Shown piece by piece: positions 51,991 through 52,003 of a stretch of DNA of 52,003 bases. The position numbers were made by a program, and so were the translations under genes. The notes under the pieces were generated by a model. The model saw nothing but the letters and a program-made list of their open reading frames with translations, searched no databases and was not told where the DNA came from. The stretch's first letter is position 1, and each line of letters starts with the position of its first letter. The DNA is from Chloroflexota bacterium (GTDB taxonomy: Bacteria; Chloroflexota; Anaerolineae; Caldilineales; Caldilineaceae): contig JASGTU010000055.1 of assembly GCA_030058085.1 (NCBI GenBank), positions 1 through 52,003 on the forward strand. Direction: 5' to 3'.

Positions 51991-52003
51991 ATTGGAACAT
52001 TGT

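Overview
The window is high-GC, densely coded DNA with no rRNA, tRNA, CRISPR array or insertion sequence that I can see. The gene set suggests a member of the Chloroflexota (Anaerolineae/Caldilineae-like). The pointers are a Tat-type lipoprotein sugar-binding protein, a SpoIIIAA/Ycf45-type ATPase, a tmk-darA (c-di-AMP receptor) pair as in Gram-positives, several large GT-C membrane proteins with exported C-terminal domains, and no outer-membrane assembly genes. This placement is inference from gene families, not a phylogeny.

Layout. 1-1.3 kb: 3' part of a secreted subtilisin-like protease. 1.9-3.2 kb: type II NADH dehydrogenase. 3.2-8.2 kb (minus strand): a three-gene cassette of an orphan sugar-binding lipoprotein, a membrane sensor whose PP2C/SpoIIE phosphatase domain has lost most of its metal-binding aspartates, and a multi-pass sensor with a GAF domain but no kinase. 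8.25-8.67 kb: a divergent, structure-rich intergenic region. 8.7-10.3 kb: a secreted protein with three PA14-like repeats. 10.35-12.1 kb (minus): aspartate kinase behind a complete SAM-I riboswitch with promoter, aptamer, antiterminator and terminator all legible. 12.3-14.8 kb (minus): hisS and alanine dehydrogenase. 15.4-18.6 kb: SppA peptidase and a cysteine-desulfurase-like PLP enzyme.

18.8-29 kb is a surface-polysaccharide locus. It holds a PchB/AroQ-like chorismate-mutase-fold protein, a GT4 glycosyltransferase, two Wzz-type chain-length proteins, a DUF2079 membrane protein, a CpsD-type BY-kinase relative with a damaged P-loop, RmlA, an unknown protein, RmlB and a GNAT protein. 29.4-37 kb is housekeeping: a GNAT-like protein, the SpoIIIAA-like ATPase, thymidylate kinase, the c-di-AMP receptor DarA, cardiolipin synthase, an FmdB-type zinc ribbon, guanylate kinase and a rhomboid protease. 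37-52 kb is a second glycan block: malQ, four GT-C membrane glycosyltransferase-like proteins, a DPM1-like GT2, an FrhB-methyltransferase fusion and an LPG-synthase/flippase-like protein, several joined by ATGA overlaps.

The strongest new points are: (1) the SAM-I riboswitch controlling aspartate kinase; (2) the signalling cassette in which both output enzymes look dead or absent; (3) a beta-sandwich-like module present six times at the C-termini of four membrane glycosyltransferase-like proteins in two separate loci; (4) the FrhB-methyltransferase fusion; (5) a possible multi-helix RNA and 11-bp direct repeats between the sugar-binding protein and the PA14 protein.
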